DNA from: Mesorhizobium sp. ZC-5
GTDB taxonomy: Bacteria; Pseudomonadota; Alphaproteobacteria; Rhizobiales; Rhizobiaceae
NCBI RefSeq assembly: GCF_025753855.1
Contig: NZ_JAOWPT010000002.1
Coordinates: 992,001 to 1,056,000 of the forward strand
DNA length: 64,000 bases
Direction of reading: 5' to 3'
Shown here: positions 35,150-44,526 of the stretch, piece after piece
Layout of the letters: each line of letters begins with the position of its first letter
Position numbering within the stretch: the first letter of the stretch is position 1
Notes under the pieces: generated by a model
Databases searched by the model: none
What the model was told of the DNA's origin: nothing
The model's input: only the letters and a program-made list of their open reading frames with translations
Program-made: the position numbers and the translations under genes

Positions 35150-36094
35150 ATGCTTCGGCTCATCTTCCAGCGGCTTCTCGCCCTGGTGCCTTTGCTGTTC
35201 ATCGTTTCGGTGCTGACGTTCTCGTTCACGTCTCTGCTGCCGAGTGATCCTGTCGACCTCATCATCGGCGACACGGGCACGCAGGAGCAGTACGAAATTG
35301 TGCGCGAGCGGCTTGGCATGAACGAGCCTGTCGTCGTCCGCTATTTCCAATGGCTGGGCAGGGCGGTGCAGGGGGATCTCGGCACGTCCTTCTTCAACAG
35401 CGTGAGCGTCACGGGAGCCGTCATGCAGCGGCTGCCGGTCACGCTCTCGTTGACGGCCGTTTCGGCGCTCATCGCGATCGTCGTCGGCATCGCCGCCGGC
35501 ATAGCGGCGGCACTGCGGCCCCGGTCCTGGGTCGACCGCTTCGCGACCCTGGGCGCCACCTTCGGCCAGGCCGTGCCAAACTTCTGGTTCGGACTGATCC
35601 TGGTCGCCTTTTTCGCGGTCAACCTGCGCTGGTTCCCGGCCACGGGCCTCACGCCGATTTCGGCGTCGCCGTGGGAATGGCTGCGCAGTGTCACCCTTCC
35701 GGCGGTGGCGCTCGGCCTTTCCGCCAGCGCAGCCATTGCCCGTCAGGTCCGTTCCGCCATGGTTGGCGTGCTCCAGCAGGACTATATCCGCGCGGCCCGC
35801 GCCCAGGGCCTTCCGGCGCGGCGCGTGCTCTTCAGGCATGCCCTGACCAACGCCATGGTGCCGGTGGTCGCGGTGCTCTCCTTCCAGATCACGGTGCTTC
35901 TCGGCGGTTCGCTGATCGTGGAACAGGTCTTCGCCATCAACGGGCTCGGCACGCTTGCGATCACGGCGGTCCGGCAGCAGGACATCCCCATGATCCAGGG
36001 CCTTGTGCTCGTCATGGTCGCGCTCGTCGTCATCGTTCAGCTTGCCACCGACGTCATGTATGGCCTGCTCAATCCAAAGGCACGACCCTCGTGA
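35150..36094 (+). CDS. ABC permease, DppB-like, cassette 2
   Basis: This 314-residue inner-membrane permease has six predicted helices. It starts LRLIFQRLLALVPLLFIVSVLTF, shows the DppB periplasmic segment RLGMNEPVVVRYFQWLGRAVQGDLG, and has the EAA loop RQVRSAMVGVLQQDYIRAARAQGL, which contacts the ATPases. It ends YGLLNPKARPS. Its stop overlaps the GTG start of the next gene by four bases (GTGA). Confidence 0.94.
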   Translation: MLRLIFQRLLALVPLLFIVSVLTFSFTSLLPSDPVDLIIGDTGTQEQYEIVRERLGMNEPVVVRYFQWLGRAVQGDLGTSFFNSVSVTGAVMQRLPVTLSLTAVSALIAIVVGIAAGIAAALRPRSWVDRFATLGATFGQAVPNFWFGLILVAFFAVNLRWFPATGLTPISASPWEWLRSVTLPAVALGLSASAAIARQVRSAMVGVLQQDYIRAARAQGLPARRVLFRHALTNAMVPVVAVLSFQITVLLGGSLIVEQVFAINGLGTLAITAVRQQDIPMIQGLVLVMVALVVIVQLATDVMYGLLNPKARPS

Positions 36095-38016
36095 CTGTTC
36101 AATCCGCCAAGGAATTCAAAACCGCGCGGCGTCCCCGCAGGCGGCTGAGCGCATCGCTCGTGATCACGGTCATTGCCACCTCCGTGCTGGTACTACTCGC
36201 CATCCTCGCCATTTTCGCGGACTGGATCGCGCCGTACGACCCTTTGAAGCAGAACCTGATCGAAGCCTTGCAGTCGCCGTCCGCCGCGCATTGGCTCGGC
36301 ACCGACGATCTCGGCCGCGATGTGCTCTCCCGTCTGATCCACGGCTGCCGCATCGCCGTCATCGCCGCCGCCGAAGCGACTACAATCGCCGTACTGCTGG
36401 GCGTCCCGATTGGCCTGTTCATCGGCTATCGCGGGGGGTGGTGGGACTGGGTTGTCATGCGCACCGTCGAGGCGATTGTCTCTATCCCCGGCATCATGGT
36501 GGCGATCGTCATTATCGCCATACTTGGCGCGGGCCTGCACAAGGCGATGATCGCGCTGGGCATTCTGTACTCGACATCGTTCCTGCGCCTCGCGCGTGGC
36601 GTGGTTCTGGCTGAGCGCGAGGAAGTCTATGTGCGGTCGGCGCGTGTCATCGGCGCTTCCGACGGCCGTATCCTGCTGCGCCACATATTCCCCAACATCG
36701 CGCCGCCGTTGATCGTGCAGGTCACGCTGACGGTGGGCGCGGTGCTGTTGTCGGAGGCCGGGCTCAGCTTCATCGGCCTCGGCGTCCAGCCGCCCGACGC
36801 GAGCTGGGGCACGATGCTCAACACGGCCGCGGCTTTCATGGACCTGAACTGGTTTCTGGCCATCCCGCCCGGCATTGCCATCATCGTCACCGTGCTGTCA
36901 GTCAATCTGCTGGGCGACGTCATTCGCGATGCGGTTGGACGCGGAATCGTGGTCGGGGTCAAGCCGCAAACACCCGCGGCACGTTTCGAGACCTTCGCTT
37001 CCGTCGCCGCGGACAGTCCATTGCCGCCGAGACGCGAGGACGAGGTGCTGCGTGTGGAAGGCCTGCAGGTGATGGTCTCCTCGCGCGAAGGGAACGAGGT
37101 TCCCATCATCACCGACCTGTCGCTCGCTATCGCGAAGGGTGAGACGCTTGGACTGGTAGGCGAATCGGGAAGCGGCAAGACCCTGACAGGGCTTGCGATC
37201 CTCGGCCTGATGGGTGCGGGGGTGCGCACGACGCATGGCTCCATCACGCTGAACGGCAGGGAACTCAGTTCTCTCACGGAGAAGCAGATGGAGAAGGTGC
37301 GCGGCAACGAGGTGGCCATGGTCTTCCAGGACCCGACGACAAGCCTCAATCCCGCCTTCACCGTGGGCAGCCAGATCGCCGAGGTTCTGCTGACCAAGAA
37401 AGGTGTTTCGAAAAAGGAGGCATGGGAGCGCGTGGTCGAACTGATCCATCGCGTCGGCATTCCCCGGCCGGAGGAGCGCGCACGCGCCTATCCGCACGAG
37501 CTTTCAGGCGGCATGGCCCAGCGTGTGGCCATCGCCCGCGCTTTGAGCTGCAACCCTTCGCTCCTGATTGCCGACGAGCCGACCACGGCGCTCGACGTGA
37601 CCGTGCAGCAGGAGATTCTCGACCTCTTCCGCGACCTTCAGGAGGAGTTCGGCATGGCGATGCTGTTCGTCACGCACGATCTGGCCGTGGCTGCCGACGT
37701 CTGTGACCGGATCAGCGTCATGTATGCGGGCGAGATGGTGGAGATGGCGCCGGTCGATGCACTTTTTGCCAACCCGCGCCATCCCTACACGCGCGGCCTG
37801 CTGCGGGCGATGCCGCATGCGTCGGACCGCAATCCGCCGCTGCCGACCATTCGCGGCAACGTTCCCCGGCCAGGCTTCTGGCCGGCCGGATGCCGCTTCT
37901 CCAACCGTTGCGATTTCAGGATCGCGGCCTGCGATACGCGCGTCCCGCTCGTCGGAACCGACCGCCTCGCCCGCTGCGTCCGGGCCGGCGAACTCGCCAT
38001 GGAAGTCGCGTCATGA
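36091..38016 (+). CDS. ABC permease-ATPase fusion (DppC-DppD type)
   Basis: This 641-residue protein is a natural fusion. Residues 1-290 form a DppC-type permease with GTDDLGRDVLSRLIHGCRIA near the N-terminus and the EAA loop RSARVIGASDGRILLRHIF. A linker of about 25 residues follows. From about residue 316 there is a complete ATPase: Walker A GESGSGKT (about 356), Q-loop MVFQDPTTSLNP, signature LSGGMAQRVAIARAL (about 470), Walker B LLIADEP (about 490) and switch histidine FVTHD. The C-terminal cysteine cluster (CRFSNRC, later C residues) is the oligopeptide-ATPase tail. It starts at a GTG overlapping the previous stop. Such fusions are known in this family. Confidence 0.93.
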   Translation: MTVQSAKEFKTARRPRRRLSASLVITVIATSVLVLLAILAIFADWIAPYDPLKQNLIEALQSPSAAHWLGTDDLGRDVLSRLIHGCRIAVIAAAEATTIAVLLGVPIGLFIGYRGGWWDWVVMRTVEAIVSIPGIMVAIVIIAILGAGLHKAMIALGILYSTSFLRLARGVVLAEREEVYVRSARVIGASDGRILLRHIFPNIAPPLIVQVTLTVGAVLLSEAGLSFIGLGVQPPDASWGTMLNTAAAFMDLNWFLAIPPGIAIIVTVLSVNLLGDVIRDAVGRGIVVGVKPQTPAARFETFASVAADSPLPPRREDEVLRVEGLQVMVSSREGNEVPIITDLSLAIAKGETLGLVGESGSGKTLTGLAILGLMGAGVRTTHGSITLNGRELSSLTEKQMEKVRGNEVAMVFQDPTTSLNPAFTVGSQIAEVLLTKKGVSKKEAWERVVELIHRVGIPRPEERARAYPHELSGGMAQRVAIARALSCNPSLLIADEPTTALDVTVQQEILDLFRDLQEEFGMAMLFVTHDLAVAADVCDRISVMYAGEMVEMAPVDALFANPRHPYTRGLLRAMPHASDRNPPLPTIRGNVPRPGFWPAGCRFSNRCDFRIAACDTRVPLVGTDRLARCVRAGELAMEVAS

Positions 38017-39032
38017 GCGAAAACATCCTCCTTGAGATCAATGATCTGTGGGTCACCTATTGGAGGCGTTCGCTTCTCGGCCTGAAGGGCAAGCCGTTCC
38101 ACGCGGTCAAGGGGGCGAACCTGTCGATCCGTCCGGGCGAAACGCTGGGTCTGGTGGGAGAGTCCGGCTCGGGCAAGTCGTCGATTGCCAACACCGTGCT
38201 CGGCTTGGTTCCGGCCACCAGCGGCTCGATCCGCTTCGGCGACGTCGAACTTACGTCGATGAGGACGCACTATCCCCCAGCGGTGCGAAACCAGATCCAG
38301 GCGGTCTTCCAGGATCCCTATTCCTCGCTCAACCCGTCGATGACCGTCGAGGACATCGTCACCGAGCCGCTTCGGGTGCACACCGGCATGAACCGGAGCG
38401 AGCGGCGGACGCGGGCGGTCGAACTCCTCGAACTGGTGTCGCTGTCCGAGGAGCACCTCGGCCGGCATCCGCATCAGTTCTCCGGCGGCCAGCGGCAACG
38501 CATCGCCATCGCCTCGGCGCTGGCGCTGGAGCCGAAGCTGATCGTGCTTGACGAGCCGGTGAGCGCGCTGGACGTATCGACCCAGAACCAGATCATCAAC
38601 CTGCTCTACGAACGCCGTGACGCGCTCGGCATAGCCTATCTGCTGATCGCCCACGATCTCGCGCTGGTCCATCACATCTCGGATCGGATCGCGGTCATGT
38701 ATCTGGGCCATATCGTTGAAGAAGGACCGTCGGACCGCGTCTACAAGGCGCCGGCCCACCCTTACACAAAGGCGTTGCTGGATGCGGTGCCGCTGCTCGA
38801 TCCCGAGGCGCAACGCAGGCGGCGCGCCGCCCGCAAGTCCGCGCCTGCGATCGATGCGCCGCGCGTGTCGACCACCGGCTGTCCCTACCAGAACCGCTGC
38901 CCGAGCGTGATGCCGCGCTGCCAGGACGCGATGCCGCCCGCCTATCCCGTCAACGGCGGCGGCACGGCGAGCTGTTTCCTGTTCGATGGCGGCGCCGTCC
39001 GGCACGCACCTGCGATCGGGGAGACGGCATGA
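38013..39032 (+). CDS. ABC ATPase, DppF-like, cassette 2
   Basis: This 339-residue ATPase subunit is complete: Walker A GESGSGKSS (about residues 47-55), Q-loop AVFQDPYSSLNPS, signature FSGGQRQRIAIASAL, Walker B LIVLDEPVSALD and H-loop LIAHD. The C-terminal oligopeptide-transporter tail carries cysteines (CPYQNRCPSVMPRCQD). The ATG overlaps the stop of the fusion gene (ATGA). With the fusion's ATPase half it forms the heterodimeric motor. Confidence 0.94.
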   Translation: MSENILLEINDLWVTYWRRSLLGLKGKPFHAVKGANLSIRPGETLGLVGESGSGKSSIANTVLGLVPATSGSIRFGDVELTSMRTHYPPAVRNQIQAVFQDPYSSLNPSMTVEDIVTEPLRVHTGMNRSERRTRAVELLELVSLSEEHLGRHPHQFSGGQRQRIAIASALALEPKLIVLDEPVSALDVSTQNQIINLLYERRDALGIAYLLIAHDLALVHHISDRIAVMYLGHIVEEGPSDRVYKAPAHPYTKALLDAVPLLDPEAQRRRRAARKSAPAIDAPRVSTTGCPYQNRCPSVMPRCQDAMPPAYPVNGGGTASCFLFDGGAVRHAPAIGETA

Positions 39033-39988
39033 GATATCCTGCCTATCAGCCAGACATCGCAGCAACAGCCGTGGCCGAGGATGGCAATGTTCTGGCGGGC
39101 CATCCCTCCGTCGGCGCGCGAGCGCTCGTTTGCCGCTGGCCGCAGGACCGCGCACCGGAGGGGGTGGCGGTGTTCTGCCATGGCCTAGGCTCCAACGGTC
39201 GAGAATATGCCGCGCTGTCGGCGCACTGGGCCGCGCATGGCTATCTGGTGATACATCCGACTTTCCGCGATGCGATCGGCATCGTCGCGCGGGAGGAGCG
39301 CCAGCTCGGGCTTGATCCAGACGCCGACCTGTCGGCGTGGACCGGCCTGCCGGCGATCCGGGCTCGCCTGCACGAAATACTCCACTCGCCGGAACGGTGG
39401 CTGGAGCGCGTGGCGGTCGTTCATGCAGTGATGGACGCGCTTCCGGCGATATTCGATGCCACGTGCGGCAGGCCGAAGGGAACGATCCCTAGCGCCATCG
39501 CGGGCCATTCATTCGGCGCCTACACGGCACAGCTTCTCGCCGGCGCCGAAATCGACATGCCCGATGATCCGGCCCGCCAGTTTGGCGACGAACGGTTCAA
39601 GGCGGCGGTGCTGCTCAGCGCCCAGGGGCGCGACCAGCAGGGTCTTAGCGACGGCTCGTGGGACGCGATGACTGGTCCGGCGCTGACCGTGACCGGCACC
39701 CTTGACCGGGGCGCCAAGGGTGGCGACTGGCATTGGAAGTCGGAGCCCTTCGAGTTGGCGCCTGTGGGCGGAAAATATCTCGCGGTGCTTGAAGACGGCG
39801 ACCACTATCTCGGCGGCTTCACCGACTGCGATGCGCAGCGGCACGTGCCTGTCCAACAGCAGGCGGTGAAGCAAATCACGCTCGCCTTCCTCGACGCCCA
39901 TCTGCGCGACCGCAAGGCGGCGCGCGACTGGCTCGGGTCGATCGACAATGAAGTCGGCGATTGCCGCCTCCTGTTCAAACGCAAGTAG
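39029..39988 (+). CDS. Alpha/beta hydrolase (dienelactone hydrolase-like)
   Basis: This is a 319-residue serine hydrolase with no signal peptide. The oxyanion/early strand region is VFCHGLGSNGREYAALSAHWAAHGYLVI-HP (split here). The nucleophile elbow is AGHSFGAYTAQLL. A likely acid follows in TGTLDRG, and the catalytic histidine is in LEDGDHYLGGF. It overlaps the ATPase stop by four bases, so it is part of the transport operon and probably hydrolyses an imported ester or lactone in the cytoplasm (inference). It resembles predicted dienelactone hydrolases and platelet-activating-factor-type esterases. Confidence 0.85.
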   Translation: MRYPAYQPDIAATAVAEDGNVLAGHPSVGARALVCRWPQDRAPEGVAVFCHGLGSNGREYAALSAHWAAHGYLVIHPTFRDAIGIVAREERQLGLDPDADLSAWTGLPAIRARLHEILHSPERWLERVAVVHAVMDALPAIFDATCGRPKGTIPSAIAGHSFGAYTAQLLAGAEIDMPDDPARQFGDERFKAAVLLSAQGRDQQGLSDGSWDAMTGPALTVTGTLDRGAKGGDWHWKSEPFELAPVGGKYLAVLEDGDHYLGGFTDCDAQRHVPVQQQAVKQITLAFLDAHLRDRKAARDWLGSIDNEVGDCRLLFKRK

Positions 39989-39998
39989 GACCAGCCTG

Positions 39999-41201
39999 AT
40001 GTTCCAACCTCTCGCCGGCATTCGTGTCATCGACCTCACACAGGTGCTTGCCGGTCCGTACGCCGCCTATCAGCTTGGTCTCATGGGTGCGGAGGTGCTC
40101 AAGATCGAAACGCCCGGCACAGGCGACTGGTCGCGCACGAACGGCGTGTTGCCCGAGCTGAATGCCGAAGGCATGGGGCTGGCCTACCTGACCCAGAACG
40201 CCAACAAGAAATCGGTCACGCTGAACCTCAAGTCCGAAGAAGGTCTCGCCATCATGAAGCGCCTGATCAAAGGCGCGGACGTCTTCATCGAGAATTTCCG
40301 ACCCGGCGCGGTCGCCAGGCTCGGCCTGCCCTTCGAGGTGGTGCACGAGATCAACTCCCGGATCGTCTATTGCTCGATCTCTGCATTCGGGCAGGATGGA
40401 GAACTGAGCCATCGTCCCGCCTACGACCATGTCATCCAGGGCATGAGTGGCATCATGAAGACCACCGGCACGCTCGACACGGGTCCGCAGAAGGTCGGAG
40501 CGCCTTACGTCGACTACGCCACCGGCCTCAATGCAGCCTTTGCCATCGTCTCCGCCCTGCACGAGACGAAGCGAACCGGCAAAGCCGTCCATCTCGACGT
40601 GGCGATGCTGGACACCTCGATGTTGCTGATGGCGTCGCTCGTCACCAGCCATTTGACCGGTGGCTGGTCGCCGCAACCTTCCGGCAACGAGGCCTGGAGC
40701 CAGAGCCCGTCGTCCGGCGCCTTCGAGACCAAGGACGGGTTGCTAATGGTGGCCGCCAACAATGACAAACAATTCCGGGCGCTCTGCGTCGGGCTGGGGC
40801 GAGCCGATATCCTGGAAGATGAGCGATGGAGCAATCCGGGATCGCGCCGTGAGAACGCTGGCGCACTTAGGACGGAGCTCGTGAGTATCTTCCGCTCCGG
40901 CAGCGCGCTGAAATGGGAAGAGACACTCGACGCCGCCGGCGTTCCCGCCGCGAAGGTGCGATCGCTGGACGAGACGCTGGCGGAGAGCCACGCGCGCACC
41001 CGCGCTTTCACCCAGACCTTGCAATGGGGCCGTGAGCCGCGCGATATCCACCTGCCGACGCTGGGCTTCAAGGTTGATCGCGAGGTGATCGCGCCGGGTA
41101 TCGCTCCGCCGGAACTCGGGGCTGATACCCATGCCGTTCTGACGGAGCTTGGCTACAGCGAAGAGGATCTCTGCCGTCTGACTGCTGAGGCCATCATCTA
41201 A
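39999..41201 (+). CDS. CaiB/BaiF-family (class III) CoA-transferase, cassette 2
   Basis: This is a 400-residue class III CoA-transferase. It starts FQPLAGIRVIDLTQVLAGPYAAYQ, followed by GAEVLKIETPGTGDWSR and FIENFRPGAVARLGL. The catalytic aspartate is expected in GAPYVDYATGLNAAFAIVSAL. It transfers CoA between carboxylic acids. It lacks the Frc-specific CSGGAA-type loop and glycine-rich GGGQPG loop seen in the frc product of cassette 1, so the substrates differ. It is the last gene of the operon and converges with the tctA-like gene of cassette 3. The preceding hydrolase could supply the acid that it activates. Confidence 0.9.
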   Translation: MFQPLAGIRVIDLTQVLAGPYAAYQLGLMGAEVLKIETPGTGDWSRTNGVLPELNAEGMGLAYLTQNANKKSVTLNLKSEEGLAIMKRLIKGADVFIENFRPGAVARLGLPFEVVHEINSRIVYCSISAFGQDGELSHRPAYDHVIQGMSGIMKTTGTLDTGPQKVGAPYVDYATGLNAAFAIVSALHETKRTGKAVHLDVAMLDTSMLLMASLVTSHLTGGWSPQPSGNEAWSQSPSSGAFETKDGLLMVAANNDKQFRALCVGLGRADILEDERWSNPGSRRENAGALRTELVSIFRSGSALKWEETLDAAGVPAAKVRSLDETLAESHARTRAFTQTLQWGREPRDIHLPTLGFKVDREVIAPGIAPPELGADTHAVLTELGYSEEDLCRLTAEAII

Positions 41202-41259
41202 TCTTCGCCGCCGGCGACGCGCCAGTAAGGCTGGATCCGTTTGCGCTTTATGGCCTCTA

Positions 41260-42765
41260 TCAGGCCTCCTCGCCGAAGGCCGCTCGGCGGCCACGACGGA
41301 TCTGCGGCAATAGAACGACCAGACACATCACAGCCGCAATGGATAGCATCGCGATCGAGAGTGGGCTCTGGTAAAAGATGGCCAGATCGCCATTCGACAG
41401 GAGAAGCGCCCGACGAAAGTGTTCCTCCATCAACGGCCCCAGGATGAAGCCAAGTAGCAGTGGCGCCGCTTCGGCGCGCATGCGCCAGAACAGGCAACCT
41501 ACCAGCGTGAATCCGGCGGCGAAGTATATCGGCAGCACACGGTTCTCTATGCTGTAGAGGCCGACACAGCATACCGCGAGTATGATCGGGTAGAGTATCC
41601 AGTAGTTTACGCGGATCAGCCGGACCCATAACGGAATGAGCGGCAGGTTCAGCACCACCAGCATCGCGTTGCCGATCCACATCGACGCGATCAGGCCCCA
41701 GAAGATTTCCGGGTTCGAGACCATGACGTAAGGTCCGGGTGCGATATTGTGCACCATCAGCGCACCGATCATCAGGGCCATCACACCGTTGCTGGGAATG
41801 CCCAGGGTCAGCATCGGGATGAAGGAGGTTTGGGCCCCGGCATTGTTCGCGGCCTCAGGTCCGGCAAGCCCCGCCACGGCGCCATGTCCGAATTCCTCGG
41901 GTCGCCTCGACACGCGCTTTTCGATTGCGTAGGCCGCGAAGGACGAGATCATGGCGCCACCGCCGGGCAGCAGGCCAAGCACCGATCCGACCGCCGTGCC
42001 CCTCACCACTGGAAGTGCGGCCTCCTTGAACTCCTTTCCGGTCATCCAGAGATTGCCGAATGATGGTGCGGTCACCTCGCGGGCCTGGTCATTGCGGATG
42101 TTGGCCACGATATCGGTGAATGCGAAAAGGCCCATGGCCACCGCAACGAATTCGATTCCTTCGGTCAGGGCGAAGGAGCCGAAGGTGAAGCGGTAAGTTC
42201 CGCTGTTCACGTCGCCGCCGACAAGACCGAGAATCAGCCCGGTCAGGACCATTGCCACGCCTTTGATGAACGAACCGTGGGCAAGCAGCGTCGCCGCGGT
42301 CAGCCCCAGTACCATCATGGCGAAATACTCGACCGGTCCAAACAGGAAGGCCACCTCCGCCAGCACTGGCGAGAACGCCGCAATCAGCACCGTGGCGACT
42401 GTGCCGGCAAAAAATGATCCCAACGCCGCTATGGCGAGGGCGGAACCGGCGCGTCCCTTACGCGCCATCTGGTGCCCGTCGAGGCAGGACACGACCGCCG
42501 ACGATTCGCCCGGCAGATTGACGAGGATGGCGGTGGTCGAGCCGCCATATTGCGCGCCATAGTAGATCCCGGAGATCATGATCAGGCCGGAGACCGGCTC
42601 CAGCGAATAGGTAAGGGGCAGCAGCATGGCAATCGTGGCCAGCGGGCCGAGGCCAGGCAGGATGCCGATGGCGGTTCCGACCAGCACGCCGATGAAGCAG
42701 AAAGTCAGATTGGTGAGCGAGAGCGCCGCTTCGAAACCGACGTCAAGATTGTGCAGGAATTCCAT
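41260..42765 (-). CDS. TTT large permease (TctA-like), cassette 3
   Basis: This 501-residue permease has about 11-12 helices. The conserved blocks are VGTAIGILPGLGPLATIAMLLPLTY, NLPGESSAVVSCLDGHQMARKGRAG, GLLPGGGAMISSFAAYAIEKRVSR and MLTLGIPSNGVMALMIGALM. It clearly belongs to TctA but differs throughout from the 27.5 kb paralogue, so the two transporters are not a recent duplication. It is the last gene of a tctC-tctB-tctA set and follows tctB after four bases, probably by translational coupling. Confidence 0.93.
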   Translation of the reverse strand: MEFLHNLDVGFEAALSLTNLTFCFIGVLVGTAIGILPGLGPLATIAMLLPLTYSLEPVSGLIMISGIYYGAQYGGSTTAILVNLPGESSAVVSCLDGHQMARKGRAGSALAIAALGSFFAGTVATVLIAAFSPVLAEVAFLFGPVEYFAMMVLGLTAATLLAHGSFIKGVAMVLTGLILGLVGGDVNSGTYRFTFGSFALTEGIEFVAVAMGLFAFTDIVANIRNDQAREVTAPSFGNLWMTGKEFKEAALPVVRGTAVGSVLGLLPGGGAMISSFAAYAIEKRVSRRPEEFGHGAVAGLAGPEAANNAGAQTSFIPMLTLGIPSNGVMALMIGALMVHNIAPGPYVMVSNPEIFWGLIASMWIGNAMLVVLNLPLIPLWVRLIRVNYWILYPIILAVCCVGLYSIENRVLPIYFAAGFTLVGCLFWRMRAEAAPLLLGFILGPLMEEHFRRALLLSNGDLAIFYQSPLSIAMLSIAAVMCLVVLLPQIRRGRRAAFGEEA

Positions 42766-42769
42766 CTGG

Positions 42770-43222
42770 TCAGACCGCGATCATCGGCACCGCGATGCCG
42801 AGGAAATGGACGAAGACCACGTAGCAGAAGGCGAGCAACCCCGCGCTCAGCACAGCCGCCCGCTTCCAGGTAAAATGCTCGGACGCCCACAGCGCAACGA
42901 CAACCTGCGCCGGGATGGCCGCAACGAGACCCACCGACAGCAGGAGGAACGCGAACACCAGAAGCGATGCCGTGATCAGGATCGCCGGCCCTAGCGGCAG
43001 GCTCTTGGCCTTTTCACCACTTCCCAGCAAGCCTTTGGTCAGGATCACCAGCCCGAGGATTGCCAATATGATTCCCAGGATCAGCGGGAACATTCCGGGG
43101 CCCATCTCGGCAATTGTGCCTAGCCGGTACTGCAGCGACAGCCCCGCTGTAAGCCCTCCGAATAGTGTGAAAAATAAACCGGCCTCGACATCAGCCTGCT
43201 TGTCCAGTTTGAAAATCACCTT
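42770..43222 (-). CDS. TTT small membrane subunit (TctB-like), cassette 3
   Basis: This 150-residue membrane protein has four predicted helices. The TctB signature region GPGMFPLILGIILAILGLVIL (family G-x-FP motif) follows the first helix. I chose the GTG at 43222 because GAGG lies eight bases upstream; in-frame ATGs at 43240 and 43261 have no ribosome binding site. It lies between tctC and tctA of the same set. Confidence 0.82.
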   Translation of the reverse strand, partial: KVIFKLDKQADVEAGLFFTLFGGLTAGLSLQYRLGTIAEMGPGMFPLILGIILAILGLVILTKGLLGSGEKAKSLPLGPAILITASLLVFAFLLLSVGLVAAIPAQVVVALWASEHFTWKRAAVLSAGLLAFCYVVFVHFLGIAVPMIAV

Positions 43223-43262
43223 ACCGACCTCACCTCGCATCCACTGGAATAGCCTGCACAAG

Positions 43263-43295
43263 CCGGCATCGAATGCGCAAGTCGCTCGATGCCGG
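43263..43295 (-). repeat. Intercistronic hairpin tctC/tctB, cassette 3
   Basis: CCGGCATCGA (43263-43272) and TCGATGCCGG (43286-43295) form a perfect 10-bp stem with a 13-base loop after the binding-protein gene. It is placed like the hairpin of the cassette 1 transporter and probably has the same mRNA-stabilising role. Confidence 0.65.
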
Positions 43296-43310
43296 TCTAC
43301 TATCGGAAAC

Positions 43311-44288
43311 TCACTCAGGCTTCAGTCCGATGCTCTCGATGATGGTCTTGCTGGTCGCCATCTCCTTTGCCAGGTAGTCCTTTGCTTCGGCCGATGTGCT
43401 TGCGATTGCCTCGATGTTCTGGCCAGCAAGCCTGTCCTTGACCTCCTGCTCCGCAAAGATTTCCGTGAGTGCGCTGTTGAGCTTGTCTGTGACCGCGGCC
43501 GGCGTGCCTTCGGGGCCGATGAGTGCCAGCCAGTTCTGATATTCGAACCCCGGAATGGTCGCGGCAATCGGCGGGATCTTCTCGGTTCCCATCGGCTCGG
43601 TGCCGGTGTGGGCGAAGAACTTCATCTTTCCGGCCTCGACGAACGGACGTACGGTCTCGTAACCGGAAAACACCATGTCGACGAACCCGCCCGCCACATT
43701 GTTCAGGCTTTCTCCGGCTCCTTTGAACGGAATTTCGCGGATCTGGATACCAGCGCTCTTGTTGAGGAGGCCAAGCGCGAGCTGGGCACCAGCGCCACGC
43801 CCCGAGGTGCCGGCGGTCAGCTTGCCTGGATTGGCCTTGGCATATTCAACAAGTTCCTTCACGTCCTTGAACGGCAGGTCGCTGCGAACACCCAGCACGA
43901 AGGGATAAGCGGTCAGAATCGAAACCGGGGTCAAGGCCTCCGTTTGATAAGGCAGATTGGCATAGAGGAAGGGGTTGTTGGCGATGGCTCCGGTCACGAC
44001 CAGCAGCGTCTGGCCGTCAGGCGCGGAATTCGCGAGCAATGCCGTGCCTATGACGGAGTTGCTGCCCGGATGGTTCTCTTTGATGATCGGCTGGCCAAGC
44101 TTCTGCGCCAGCTTGTCCGAGAAGACTGCGGCGACAGCATCCGTCCCGCCCCCCGGAGCATATGGAATGATGAACTTGATCGGTTTCGTCGGATAGTCCG
44201 CGCTCTGCGCAATGGCGGTTCCGATCGACACGGCAGAAGCCACGACCAGGGTCGCGGCCAGCGTCAAGGTGCGGATAATCTGTCCCAT
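43311..44288 (-). CDS. TTT (TctC/Bug) substrate-binding protein, cassette 3
   Basis: This 325-residue periplasmic protein has a signal peptide (about residues 1-28, ending TAIAQS). It has the Bug binding loops IKFIIPYAPGGGTDAVAAVF and GTSGRGAGAQLALGLLN, and the family's KENHPGSNSVIGTALLANSAPDGQTLL (split here). A GGGAGGAG ribosome binding site precedes the ATG. It is transcribed divergently from the LacI regulator, with a perfect 14-bp palindrome in between. The ligand is an organic acid of unknown identity, presumably the substrate of the acyl-CoA synthetase at 45.7 kb. Confidence 0.92.
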   Translation of the reverse strand: MGQIIRTLTLAATLVVASAVSIGTAIAQSADYPTKPIKFIIPYAPGGGTDAVAAVFSDKLAQKLGQPIIKENHPGSNSVIGTALLANSAPDGQTLLVVTGAIANNPFLYANLPYQTEALTPVSILTAYPFVLGVRSDLPFKDVKELVEYAKANPGKLTAGTSGRGAGAQLALGLLNKSAGIQIREIPFKGAGESLNNVAGGFVDMVFSGYETVRPFVEAGKMKFFAHTGTEPMGTEKIPPIAATIPGFEYQNWLALIGPEGTPAAVTDKLNSALTEIFAEQEVKDRLAGQNIEAIASTSAEAKDYLAKEMATSKTIIESIGLKPE

Positions 44289-44432
44289 TCACTCCTCCCA
44301 GCTTATGGACGTGCGTTATTTCTGCGGGCCAAGCGGCAAGGCCACACGCCGATGGCGTGATGGATGCCGCCGCAGCCTCCCTCATGCTCATCACGGCATC
44401 GCAACGAGCAGCCAGGAGACACTAGCGAACTG

Positions 44433-44446
44433 AGACAACGTTGTCT
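44433..44446. promoter_or_regulatory. LacI-type operator, copy 1
   Basis: AGACAACGTTGTCT is a perfect 14-bp palindrome with the central CG typical of LacI/GalR operators. It lies between the divergent tctC and lacI-type genes and has an identical copy at 45676. Confidence 0.82.
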
Positions 44447-44526
44447 ATGCTATTTCGGTACGCTATGTTACGTCATACTGCGGAACGGCGCAGGCCATTT
44501 CGGCCGGAACGGCCTACGCCCACAGC

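Noticed and set aside
34178-35839. A 553-codon minus-strand open frame
   Set aside because: It lies opposite the cassette 2 binding protein and permease, and its product is a low-complexity run of charged residues without any family pattern.
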